The notes under the pieces were generated by a model, which searched no databases, had not been told where the DNA came from, and saw nothing but the letters and a program-made list of their open reading frames with translations. The position numbers and the translations under genes were made by a program. DNA of 64,000 nt from the NCBI GenBank assembly GCA_022841345.1, contig JALHRR010000007.1:62001-126000 (forward strand), in the 5' to 3' direction. The DNA comes from Saprospiraceae bacterium (GTDB lineage: Bacteria > Bacteroidota > Bacteroidia > Chitinophagales > Saprospiraceae). Below, piece by piece: positions 16,973 through 24,656 of the stretch; the first letter of the stretch is position 1, and every line of letters starts with the position of its first letter.

Positions 16973-17914
16973 TCAATATTGAGAGCTTTCTCTGACAAAC
17001 GCTATATTGTCCGAAGTCAATCCCTTTGTCCTCATCACTTCCCTGAAATCGTCACCAGGAAATAAATCTCCATTTGAGTCTATCCTTTTCACCCAATAAC
17101 CTATACTTTTCAAATGATCCAGGGCAAGATCATGAGTCATGTCTTTTGTATCCTGAAGAATATACTCCATGATAATTACCGGACAAAGCGAGGTGTCTCT
17201 AAGTGTAGAAACTACCTGGTATTCTGCTCCTTCCACATCAATTTTGATGATATCCGGAACCAATTGATATTTCCTGCAAAGATCTTCAATGGTATATGCT
17301 TCTCTTGAAGTTTTTTCAGGAGCCCGGGAAGCGTACCAATCACTTTTGTCATATTGATCAGGCAATAAGGTATTGTATTCTGAATACAAAGTGTCAAATT
17401 CATAAAATGAAGTCAGACCACTTTGCTGACTTACCAGAGCCTGGATTGCTTTTGCCTGAGCATATGGCGATATATTTGCTTTCAAATATTCATATATAGT
17501 TGCTGAAGGTTCTGCAGACAATATTTTACCATTTCTGCCGGACAATTCAGCTGCGAGCATGCTGAAAAAACCAATATGGGCCCCGATGTCAAGATATTGG
17601 TGACCTGCTTTTAGATGCCTGATTAAAAATCTGGCAAGACGGATCTCAGAATCATGGGTTTTAGCTCCCGCCAAATAGATATCAGTACTGACAGGAAGAG
17701 GAATCGCAATTTCTTTTCCAAAGAATGTAAGACGCTTTGCTTTGGATGGCTTCTTTATTATTGGGTAGAGGAGTTTTCTATAAAAAATGGCACTTATATA
17801 CTTTACAGGTCTCGAAGTAAGACGCTGCCATTTAGAACCTTCACTGAATTTTTGAACCCAATCTAGTTTTTTAAGCCAATACTCTTTCTGTTTAATTCCT
17901 GAAGGGTCTTCCAT
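16973..17914 (-). CDS. FkbM-family SAM-dependent methyltransferase
   Basis: The product has 313 residues. A class I methyltransferase core starts around residue 95 with the SAM-binding YLDIGAHIGFFSMLAAELSG, then SAEPSATIYEYLKANI, and the FkbM hallmark IIKIDVEGAEYQVV followed by IIMEYI. FkbM proteins O-methylate sugars or polyketides. The first 85 residues hold a basic region without a signal peptide. It lies 23 nt downstream of the KASIII gene on the same strand, so co-transcription is likely; modification of a fatty-acid-derived or glycan product is a guess from context. Confidence 0.88.
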   Translation of the reverse strand: MEDPSGIKQKEYWLKKLDWVQKFSEGSKWQRLTSRPVKYISAIFYRKLLYPIIKKPSKAKRLTFFGKEIAIPLPVSTDIYLAGAKTHDSEIRLARFLIRHLKAGHQYLDIGAHIGFFSMLAAELSGRNGKILSAEPSATIYEYLKANISPYAQAKAIQALVSQQSGLTSFYEFDTLYSEYNTLLPDQYDKSDWYASRAPEKTSREAYTIEDLCRKYQLVPDIIKIDVEGAEYQVVSTLRDTSLCPVIIMEYILQDTKDMTHDLALDHLKSIGYWVKRIDSNGDLFPGDDFREVMRTKGLTSDNIAFVRESSQY

Positions 17915-17937
17915 TGTACAATATAAACCTGTTTGCG

Positions 17938-19014
17938 TTAGAAGCGGTAAAGAACGGCATTTATATGCATTCCTGCACCCACTGAAGCCAGCATTATATG
18001 ATCTCCTGGATTGAATTGATGATTAACTAGTTCCCCTCTCGCAATCATATCAAATAGTGTTGGAATTGTGCCTACTGAGCTATTACCCAGCTTATGTATA
18101 CTCATTGGCATCACGCCATCCGGAGCTTTTTTCATACCGAACAATTCATAAAATCTATGAATGATAGCTTCATCCATTTTTTCATTTGCCTGATGGATCA
18201 ATACTTTTTTTATCTGATCAATAGATACGCCGGATTTGTCCAGGCACATTTTCATTGCCTCAGGAACTTTTGATAGTGCAAATTCATAGATTTTGCGGCC
18301 TTTCATCTTTATATACCGAATATTTGGATCAGCTTCGGGTAAATGGGAAGCTCCCAGTGAAAGATACATCGCCTCATCTACTGAATAAGTTCTGGCTGCA
18401 GTAGAAAGAATTCCCCCTGAACCTTCACTGGCTTCTATGACTGTTGCCCCTGCTCCATCAGCAAATATCATAGAATCCCTGTCATAAATGTCCAGTACTC
18501 TTGAAAGTGTTTCTGTACCCACCACCAGGATTTTCTGAGCAAATCCGCCTTTAATATATTGGTATGCCTGAATCACTCCCTGCAGCCAGCCCGGGCAACC
18601 AAATAAAATATCATATGCAATACAATCTGGATTATGAATACCTAAAGTATGCTTGATTCTTGCGGACAATCCCGGTAAAATGTCAGTTTGAATGGTTCCG
18701 CTCCTGACATTACCAAAATTGTGTGCTACAATGATCATATCCAGTGTTTCAGGATCAATGCCGGATTTTTCTATAGCTCTTTTGGCAGCGATTGCACCTA
18801 TGTCGGATGCATCTAAATCATTACTGACATAACGTCTTTCCTCAATTCCTGTGATGGCTTTGAATTTGCGAACTACAACCTCTGCAGGTGCGTCGAGTTT
18901 GCTTTGATCCGGATTGTAAAAATCGTGTTGAGCAAAATCTGAATTCTTCACTATGACCTCAGGAATATAAGATCCCCAACCTGTAAATCGGACGGATGAA
19001 GCTGAAGGTGTCAA
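17938..19014 (-). CDS. 3-oxoacyl-ACP synthase III family protein (FabH/OleA-like)
   Basis: The 358-residue product is a thiolase-fold KASIII. It carries the nucleophile Cys140 in FGCPGW, His274 in LIHQANEKM and Asn311 in KLGNSSVGT, the complete Cys-His-Asn triad. KASIII enzymes condense an acyl-CoA with malonyl-ACP in the cytoplasm. A housekeeping FabH is normally in the fab cluster with plsX, absent here, so this is probably a specialised paralogue. No ATG is available; the start is TTG at 19014 (TTG ACA CCT). A good promoter lies upstream. Confidence 0.9.
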   Translation of the reverse strand: MTPSASSVRFTGWGSYIPEVIVKNSDFAQHDFYNPDQSKLDAPAEVVVRKFKAITGIEERRYVSNDLDASDIGAIAAKRAIEKSGIDPETLDMIIVAHNFGNVRSGTIQTDILPGLSARIKHTLGIHNPDCIAYDILFGCPGWLQGVIQAYQYIKGGFAQKILVVGTETLSRVLDIYDRDSMIFADGAGATVIEASEGSGGILSTAARTYSVDEAMYLSLGASHLPEADPNIRYIKMKGRKIYEFALSKVPEAMKMCLDKSGVSIDQIKKVLIHQANEKMDEAIIHRFYELFGMKKAPDGVMPMSIHKLGNSSVGTIPTLFDMIARGELVNHQFNPGDHIMLASVGAGMHINAVLYRF

Positions 19015-19063
19015 GTTGTTTATTTTTTAAGTGATGTGATGAATACTGCTTTATTTAGAAGCC

Positions 19064-19093
19064 CAAATATAAAAAGTGCGACAATATTATCAA
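19064..19093 (-). promoter_or_regulatory. Promoter of the KASIII-FkbM pair
   Basis: On the minus strand TTG (19093-19091), a 19-nt spacer and an exact TATATTTG (19071-19064) match the Bacteroidota consensus. The TTG start codon of the KASIII gene is 49 nt downstream, which supports that start. Confidence 0.55.
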
Positions 19094-19240
19094 TTAGTAC
19101 ATAAATAACTTACGATCATAATTGTAAATAAAGTGTTGACAAAAATAAACTTTGAACCCATAAATTCAGAACATAATGACAATGAGCCTGTTTTTGAGTG
19201 GGTGGACTAAATTCACTTTCAAAAAAAGCAATCAATAATC

Positions 19241-19954
19241 ATGCAGAATATTAAAGGAAAAACAGCTCTTATTACCGGTGGGTCAAAGGGTATAGGACTC
19301 GGAATTGCCCAATCCATGCTCGATCATGGAATGAAAGTCTTGATTACCGGCAGATCAGAATCAGCATTGGATGCAGCTAAAAATCAATTATTTTCCAGTG
19401 ATGAGGGAAACATTCTTACTTATGTTTCAGACGTTCGTGATCATGATTCTTTACGATCTGCTGTTGATACATTATTGTCTGAATGGGGGAATCTTGATGT
19501 GCTGATTGCTAATGCAGGTGTAGGACATTTTGCTCCGATTGATGAATTGAGCATTGAAGATTGGAAAGAGACTATTGATATAAATTTGAGCGGAGTATTT
19601 TATACGCTTCAGTCAGGTATGGAAGCTTTAAAAAAGAGTAAAGGTTATTTTATCACAGTGGCTAGTCTTGCTGGTACCAACTTCTTCGCGAATGGTGCGG
19701 CTTATAATGCGAGTAAGTTTGGTTTGGTCGGATTTACTCAGGCAGTAATGCTGGATTTGCGTAAGTATGGAATTAAAGTATCGACTATTATGCCGGGTTC
19801 TGTTGCTACACATTTTGCAGATCATGTACCATCTGAAAAAGACAACTGGAAAATTCAGCCTGAAGATATTGGTCAAATGGTTATAGATTTACTTCAGATG
19901 CATCCCAGAACTTTGCCATCTAAAATTGAGGTGAGGCCTAGTATGCCGGGGTGA
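19241..19954 (+). CDS. SDR-family oxidoreductase
   Basis: The 237-residue product is a classical short-chain dehydrogenase: TGGSKGIG cofactor motif (12-19), NAGVG (91-95) and the catalytic triad S142, Y155, K159 (YNASK). It is likely an NADP-linked 3-oxoacyl-type or alcohol reductase; the substrate is unknown. It is transcribed away from the KASIII gene across a 226-nt divergent intergenic region, so the two might be co-regulated. The C-terminus is short (ending RPSMPG). Confidence 0.92.
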   Translation: MQNIKGKTALITGGSKGIGLGIAQSMLDHGMKVLITGRSESALDAAKNQLFSSDEGNILTYVSDVRDHDSLRSAVDTLLSEWGNLDVLIANAGVGHFAPIDELSIEDWKETIDINLSGVFYTLQSGMEALKKSKGYFITVASLAGTNFFANGAAYNASKFGLVGFTQAVMLDLRKYGIKVSTIMPGSVATHFADHVPSEKDNWKIQPEDIGQMVIDLLQMHPRTLPSKIEVRPSMPG

Positions 19955-19996
19955 TGTTAGCTTGGTCGGAGTTACAATACTCTCACTCAGCGCTTC

Positions 19997-20100
19997 CCGT
20001 AGCTTTCAGCTACGGCACTCACACTCACACAATATCACTGAGGTATGAACTAAAAAGGTCGTAGCTGAAAGCTACTCTGAGCACCTGGGGGTAAGCCCCC
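19997..20100. repeat. Three hairpins between convergent genes (GTAGCTTTCAGCTAC type)
   Basis: A perfect stem CCGTAGCT-TTC-AGCTACGG lies at 19997-20015; its reverse-complement-like relative GTAGCT-GAA-AGCTAC is at 20061-20075; GGGGG-TAAG-CCCCC is at 20087-20100. A further partial copy, GTAGCTGAAAGCTA, is at 21827-21840. They sit between the stops of the SDR and M16 genes and could stop transcription from both sides, but no T tract follows, so a repeat family is the safer call. Confidence 0.65.
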
Positions 20101-20121
20101 ACCCAATACCCTCACAAGAAT

Positions 20122-21387
20122 CTATTCTTCCTCTTCTTCAGCTGTAGCATCAGGACTTCTTCTATAGTACAATACTGAAGCTTTCTCCGGAACAAATAAC
20201 TCCCGTGCATACGCCTGCAAATCTTCTGCCTGTATTGACTGATACATCGCAACTTCCCTGTTAATGAGATCAGCATCTCCCAGGGATTCAAATAAGCTCA
20301 GATTGATGGCTTTGGTCATTACATTACACTCCTGAAAAGTGATAGTACTCTCTGTTTTATTTTTGAGTTTTTGTAATTCTTCATCAGAGATCAATGAATG
20401 ATGCAGCTGCTGAAGCTCTTCCCAGATGGCAGCTTCTGCCTGCTCATGTGTGACTCCTGAATTTAATCTGCCTTCTATAATGAAAATTCCCGGATCAGCA
20501 TATCCTGTGATGTATGCATCGATACTGTTGAAAAGTTCTTTTTCCTTTTGTAATCGCTGGTATAACCTGCTGGAGCGTCCATTAGATAGGACATCTGACA
20601 GCAAATCAGTAGTATAGTATTCCGGGGATAATCGATCAGACATTGGAAATGCCATATAAATGGCATCTGACGGCACATTGCCTTCAATCACCAAATGCCT
20701 TTTTTCAGACTGCGGTTCTTCCTGAGGCAACTCAACCGCAGGCAATGGAATGGATGGAATATCCTCAAACCAATACTGACATTTTTCCAAAGCTTCCTGA
20801 AATCCAATCGGGCCAGCTATAGTCATGACTGCATTGGCAGGCTGATAGTAAGTTTTGTAAAATGCCTGAGCATCCTCCAGCGTGACAGAACTGATATGAT
20901 CAGGAACCAGCCCGATAACAGGCCATCTGTAAGGATGTCGTTTGTAGACCAATGCTGAAAGTAAATGCCAAACGTCTCCATAAGGCTCATTCAGACAAGT
21001 CTCCTTAAATTCCTCAATCACCACACTTTTCTGATTGTCCAGTTTTTTCTGAGTCAAGTGTAAATCAGCCATTCGGTCTGATTCCAGCCACAGTGCCGTG
21101 TCTATGTTTTCTGCCGGCATCATACAGTGAAAGCTGGTGATATCATTATTGGTGAATGCATTATTTTCTCCACCTGCATTCTGAATGGGTGTATCGAAGT
21201 CTTTGACATGTCTGGAGCCTCCAAACATCAGATGTTCAAATAAATGAGCAAGTCCGGTCTGTTCCGGGTTTTCGTTTCTGGAACCCGTTTTATATGTAAT
21301 GTTGACAGCAATTATAGGAGTGGAGCGGTCTTCATGGACGATGAGTGTCAATCCATTTTTGAGGACATGTTTCTTGAATGGGATCAT
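20122..21387 (-). CDS. M16-family zinc metallopeptidase (insulinase/PqqF type)
   Basis: From the ATG at 21387 the product has 421 residues. The inverted zinc motif HLFEH (48-52) and a downstream acidic segment (EEFKETCLNEPYGDVWH) that supplies the third ligand mark the catalytic half; the second half (from about 220) is the inactive M16C domain. It has no signal peptide, so a cytoplasmic single-chain peptidase is likely. The frame runs on upstream for another 103 codons, but that part is the translation of a tandem repeat (LPFAFCLLPF-like) and is not protein. A TACCTTTG box ends 4 nt before the ATG, so the mRNA may be nearly leaderless. The C-terminus ends in a run of glutamates. Confidence 0.93.
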   Translation of the reverse strand: MIPFKKHVLKNGLTLIVHEDRSTPIIAVNITYKTGSRNENPEQTGLAHLFEHLMFGGSRHVKDFDTPIQNAGGENNAFTNNDITSFHCMMPAENIDTALWLESDRMADLHLTQKKLDNQKSVVIEEFKETCLNEPYGDVWHLLSALVYKRHPYRWPVIGLVPDHISSVTLEDAQAFYKTYYQPANAVMTIAGPIGFQEALEKCQYWFEDIPSIPLPAVELPQEEPQSEKRHLVIEGNVPSDAIYMAFPMSDRLSPEYYTTDLLSDVLSNGRSSRLYQRLQKEKELFNSIDAYITGYADPGIFIIEGRLNSGVTHEQAEAAIWEELQQLHHSLISDEELQKLKNKTESTITFQECNVMTKAINLSLFESLGDADLINREVAMYQSIQAEDLQAYARELFVPEKASVLYYRRSPDATAEEEEE

Positions 21388-21391
21388 GGTG

Positions 21392-21399
21392 CAAAGGTA
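21392..21399 (-). promoter_or_regulatory. Promoter -7 box of the M16 peptidase gene, leaderless arrangement
   Basis: The minus strand reads TACCTTTG-CACC-ATG: an exact TAnnTTTG box only 4 nt from the start codon. The same TTTGCACC string occurs near 15071 and 26241, before the second hicB and the TonB receptor genes. No clear TTG element is seen at -33. Confidence 0.45.
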
Positions 21400-21423
21400 G
21401 AATTTAGAAATGAGAATTTGGAA

Positions 21424-21563
21424 GGTAAAAGAGCCAAGGCAAAAGGTAAAAGAGCCAAGGCAAAAGGGAAAAGAGCCAAGGCAAAAGGGAAAAGAGCCAA
21501 GGCAAAAGGTAAAAGAGCCAAGGCAAAAGGGAAAAGGCAAAAGGCAAAAGGCAAAAGGCAAAA
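21424..21563 (+). repeat. Heptanucleotide array GGNAAAA/GAGCCAA
   Basis: Five 21-bp units, each three heptamers (GGTAAAA or GGGAAAA, GAGCCAA, GGCAAAA), run from 21424 to 21528, followed by further GGCAAAA heptamers to about 21563. The array starts 25 nt upstream of the M16 promoter box. As 21 is a multiple of 3, the array stays open in several frames on both strands; the low-complexity peptides it predicts are not taken as genes. Confidence 0.85.
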
Positions 21564-21680
21564 GGAATCCGAAGGATCGCGTAGTAGAGCGAAGCGGCAC
21601 CTCGCGAAAAGGGAAAAGGCAAAAGGAAAAAGGAATCCGAAGGATCGCGTAGTAGAGCGAAGCGGCACCTCGCGAAAAGG
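21564..21680 (+). repeat. Two copies of a 49-bp element
   Basis: Copies at 21564-21612 and 21632-21680 are identical by eye: GGAATCCGAAGGATCGCG, then TAGTAGAGCGAAGCGG and CACCTCGCGAAAAGG. Each contains small stems with a GAA triloop (ATCC-GAA-GGAT, GC-GAA-GC). They are separated by GGNAAAA-type heptamers and so are embedded in the array above. Confidence 0.75.
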
Positions 21681-21826
21681 CAAAAGGAAAAAGCAAGTGG
21701 CTGAAAAGACAAAGAGTTTAGAAGTTGGAGAGTTTAGTAAAAGCCAATCAAAACGTTTCAATACTTGACCCCATTTTGCAGTTTCAAGCTCTCATAATGT
21801 GGCAGCAAGGTTGATCAGCTAAGGTA

Positions 21827-22110
21827 GTAGCTGAAAGCTATTCGGACTAACTTGAATTTAGAATATTGAAATTTGAATTCCGAATTGGAGACTGCAAAGC
21901 CACCCCTACTGCAGGCAGTTTTGAACTTTCCATCAATCACTTTCAATCTCTTTCAATCTCCTTCAATCTCTTTCAATCATATCAATCTTCACAAACTCAC
22001 GACAAAAACTCATACACCCACCATCAATTTTCCCAAACCCTTCACAATAAACTCACTCCCACAACATCAATCTTATCAATCTACCTCAATCTTCATCAAT
22101 CTTATTAAAT
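21827..22110. repeat. Hairpin copy and CAATC-type repeats between M16 array and yhhQ
   Basis: GTAGCTGAAAGCTA (21827-21840) is followed, after about 100 nt without visible features, by 10-bp units (TTTCAATCTC type) over about 21940-21990. A degenerate CAATCTT/CAAACTCAC/ACAACATC series then runs to about 22110. Short frames here (80-84 codons) are repeat-derived. Confidence 0.6.
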
Positions 22111-22130
22111 TTAGGGCTCAAATTTAGAAT

Positions 22131-22949
22131 ATGCTCAATATTACAGGACAAAAACCCATCAGACTATTTCTGATACTCGGTGCTGTTTTTATTACCAACG
22201 CTTTAATTGCTGAGTTCATTGGGGTTAAAATATTTTCACTGGAGAAAACACTTGGTCTGAATCCCATGAATTTAAACATCCTGGGCTTTGAGGGACTGTC
22301 CTTCAATCTTACCACAGGTGTCTTGCTTTGGCCTGTGGTTTTTGTTATGACAGACATCATCAACGAATACTTTGGTATAAAGGGGGTTCGATTTTTGTCC
22401 AATCTTGCAATCGTTTTGATTATTTATGCTTTTTTAATTTTCTTCATTGGAATACGCTTGACTCCTGCTGATTTTTGGCCGGAATCTCATATAAATCCGA
22501 ATCTTCCACAGCCAGAGCAGGATGCCATCAGGTCAAAAGTGAGCGATTATAATTTCGCTTTTCGCATTGTTTTCAATCAGGGATTGTGGATAATAATAGG
22601 TTCTTTGGTTGCTTTTTTAATCGGGCAAATTCTGGATGTAATCATTTTTCATAAAATAAAAAAGTGGACAGGTGAGAAAAAGATTTGGCTGAGAGCGACC
22701 GGTTCTACTCTGATCTCTCAGTTCATAGATAGTTTTGTCGTGCTGTTTATAGCATTCTATATAGGAGCGGATTGGAGCCTCAGTTTGGTGCTGGCAATCG
22801 GACTAGTCAATTATTTTTATAAGTTTGTAGTCGCAATTGCCCTGACACCGGTAATTTATCTTGTGCATTATTTGATAGATGCATTTTTAGGTGAAGAACT
22901 GGCATATAAGATGAAACAGGAGGCGATGCAACAAAAAATTATATCGTAA
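22131..22949 (+). CDS. yhhQ: Queuosine precursor transporter (YhhQ/VUT family)
   Basis: The 272-residue product has about six hydrophobic segments. It shows the family hallmarks VFVMTDIINEYFGIKGVRF (about 83-100) and ATGSTLISQFIDSFVVLFIAFYIG near residue 190, plus FKVVAIALTP-like sequence at the end (FYKFVVAIALTPVIYL). E. coli YhhQ imports preQ0/preQ1 for queuosine tRNA modification. Inner membrane. A longer-than-usual loop (about 110-145, ADFWPESHINPNLPQPEQ) is seen, as in other Bacteroidota. The ctlX gene starts 1 nt after its stop. Confidence 0.92.
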   Translation: MLNITGQKPIRLFLILGAVFITNALIAEFIGVKIFSLEKTLGLNPMNLNILGFEGLSFNLTTGVLLWPVVFVMTDIINEYFGIKGVRFLSNLAIVLIIYAFLIFFIGIRLTPADFWPESHINPNLPQPEQDAIRSKVSDYNFAFRIVFNQGLWIIIGSLVAFLIGQILDVIIFHKIKKWTGEKKIWLRATGSTLISQFIDSFVVLFIAFYIGADWSLSLVLAIGLVNYFYKFVVAIALTPVIYLVHYLIDAFLGEELAYKMKQEAMQQKIIS

Positions 22950-22950
22950 T

Positions 22951-23910
22951 ATGTCATCCAGACCTCAACAAACAACCCACCATCTCATGATGGTCCGTCC
23001 AGCAAATTTTGGATTTAATTCTGAAACAGCTTCCAGCAACGCTTTTCAAACATTTGATGATACTGAGGATCCGGACTTCATCAAGGAAAAAGCAATTGTG
23101 GAGTTTGATACATTTGTGAATGACCTGAGGACAAGGGGAATCAAAGTCCATGTAATTGAGGATACTGATTCTCCGGTCAAACCTGACGCTGTGTTTCCCA
23201 ATAATTGGATAACTTTCCATGAGGATGGAAGCATAGTGACTTACCCGATGCAGGCTGTTGTGAGGAGGCTTGAGCGAAGAGATGATATCATCTACGAACT
23301 GAGCAAAGAATTTGAATTGACCAAGCGCTTCTATATGGAGCAGGCTGAGAGATCAGATATTTTTCTGGAAGGCACGGGAAGCCTGATCCTTGACAGAGTG
23401 CATAAAATTGCATATGCTTGTTTGAGTCCCAGAACTGATAATTTTTTACTAAATTCATTTTGTGAAAATATGGGTTATCAGAAGGCTGTTTTTCATGCTG
23501 TTGATGGCGCCGGTCAGGAAATCTATCATACAAATGTGATGATGGCTCTTGGGGAGGATTTTGTAGTCATCTGCATGGATAGCATCCCGGATGCTCAGGA
23601 AAAAGAGGAGCTGCTTTATTTATTTAGCAAGACAGGAAAAGAAGTTATACCGATCTCTCTGGCGCAGATGAATTCTTTTGCGGGAAATATGCTTCAGGTC
23701 CGAAATGAAACCGGCGAAACTTATCTGATCATGTCTGAGCAGGCATTCAATGCGCTGAGAGCAGACCAAATTGAAACAATCCGATCATTTACACAAATTC
23801 TGCATGTCCCGATTTATACTATTGAAAAATACGGCGGTGGCAGCGCCAGATGCATGATGGCTGAAATATTTCTTCCTGAGAAGGAGAAGCCGGGTCAGGA
23901 GGAGATGTGA
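22951..23910 (+). CDS. ctlX: CtlX-type citrulline/arginine deiminase-related hydrolase
   Basis: The 319-residue product is a penta-beta/alpha-propeller guanidino-group-modifying enzyme: MMVRPANFGFN (13-23), DAVFPNNWITFHEDG, the catalytic His in YHTNVMMALG and the catalytic Cys in GGGSARCMMAEIF near the C-terminus. It matches the citrulline utilization hydrolase family (annotated CtlX) better than arginine deiminase, which is longer. Likely role: hydrolysis of citrulline or a related ureido compound. Starts 1 nt after yhhQ, so coupled translation is likely; no metabolic link between the two is obvious. Confidence 0.88.
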   Translation: MSSRPQQTTHHLMMVRPANFGFNSETASSNAFQTFDDTEDPDFIKEKAIVEFDTFVNDLRTRGIKVHVIEDTDSPVKPDAVFPNNWITFHEDGSIVTYPMQAVVRRLERRDDIIYELSKEFELTKRFYMEQAERSDIFLEGTGSLILDRVHKIAYACLSPRTDNFLLNSFCENMGYQKAVFHAVDGAGQEIYHTNVMMALGEDFVVICMDSIPDAQEKEELLYLFSKTGKEVIPISLAQMNSFAGNMLQVRNETGETYLIMSEQAFNALRADQIETIRSFTQILHVPIYTIEKYGGGSARCMMAEIFLPEKEKPGQEEM

Positions 23911-24045
23911 ACAGCCGGGTAATCAGCCGGGTTAATCGGTTAAGTGGTTAACCGAAGTGTGGGTGGGTGTGAGCGTTTTGATGTGTGGATCGTTTAAAAG
24001 TTAAGGCGTTGAGGCGTTTAATCGTTAACAGCCAGTTGAACTGCC

Positions 24046-24087
24046 ATTTACGAATTACGAATTACGGATTACGAATTACGAATTGCG
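24046..24087 (+). repeat. Heptanucleotide repeat AATTACG x6
   Basis: Six consecutive 7-bp units: ATTTACG, AATTACG, AATTACG, GATTACG, AATTACG, AATTGCG. Exact period of seven without indels. Confidence 0.9.
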
Positions 24088-24406
24088 ATTGAAACAGCAG
24101 CCAGAACACCTCGGTTAAATATGCGAATCGCGAAAGTAGAACGGAGCACGAACTTAGCTGCGAATTGTAATTCACCCTCTCTCTGCTCAAACAGTCCATT
24201 GAATAGCCGGATAGCAGCCGGGATAAAGCGTTTTATCGTTTAATTGCAAAAGCCTGATCGGACACAAACGAAGAGGCGATTCGAAATTCGCCATGTCTCT
24301 GCACAAACAGCCCATTGAACAGCCGGGTAAACAGCCGGAATATAGCCAGGAGCTTCGTGCAAAAAGATATAAAGAATATAATGTGCCTGCCTCTCTTGAG
24401 CGCTAG

Positions 24407-24526
24407 CTGTCACCTCCGTAATAAATGACCTGCGAAGCAGACCATTTATTACGGAGATGTCACTTTTCATGGTTTATTCCATGAAAAACGTCACTTTTTC
24501 CTTGCGTAGCAATGAAAAAAAGTCAC
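24407..24526 (-). repeat. Hairpin array C: GTGAC-spaced triple hairpin
   Basis: Read on the minus strand, four spacers (GTGACTT, GTGACGT, GTGACAT, GTGACAG) separate stems of 25 nt (TTTTTC/GAAAAA arms with TTGC-TAC-GCAA-like tip, 24495-24519), 24 nt (TTTTCATGG/CCATGAAAA, 24464-24487) and 43 nt (CTCCGTAATAAATG/CATTTATTACGGAG, 24414-24456, with CTGCTTCGCAG inside). Total 120 nt, the same as array B, and the 43-nt stem is homologous to that of array B. The spacer is GTGAC rather than GTGATGT. Confidence 0.8.
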
Positions 24527-24656
24527 CCGGTTTATGACCAATCATCCTGAAACGATTGAGCCTTTAAAGTATATACCTCCAGAATTCATAATTACTTTAC
24601 ACACAAATGCCCATTTTGTGGCCAAATTTCATTTCCTTGGAGCAAAATTCAAGCGT

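Larger units (their letters stand above)
23911..24656. other. 746-nt repeat-rich gap
   Basis: From left: AACAGCCGGGTAATCAGCCGGG; GGTTAATCGGTTAA...GGTGGGTGTG (23931-23972, also at 47172-47220 and reversed at 10207-10263); heptamers (24046-24087); several AACAGCC-GG words (24020-24340); hairpin array C (24407-24526). The longest frames here are short and made of these words. No gene is credited until the phosphatase. Confidence 0.6.

Noticed and set aside
21388-21696. N-terminal extension of the M16 peptidase
   Set aside because: It is repeat translation (CLGSFTF units); MIPFKKHVLKNG aligns with the family start and a -7 promoter box lies directly before that ATG.
21244-21768. 174-residue lysine-rich frame (KGKRAKAKGKR type) and its opposite-strand Leu/Phe-rich frames
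   Set aside because: They are translations of the 21-bp heptamer array and the 49-bp elements, open on both strands because 21 is a multiple of 3; composition is not protein-like.
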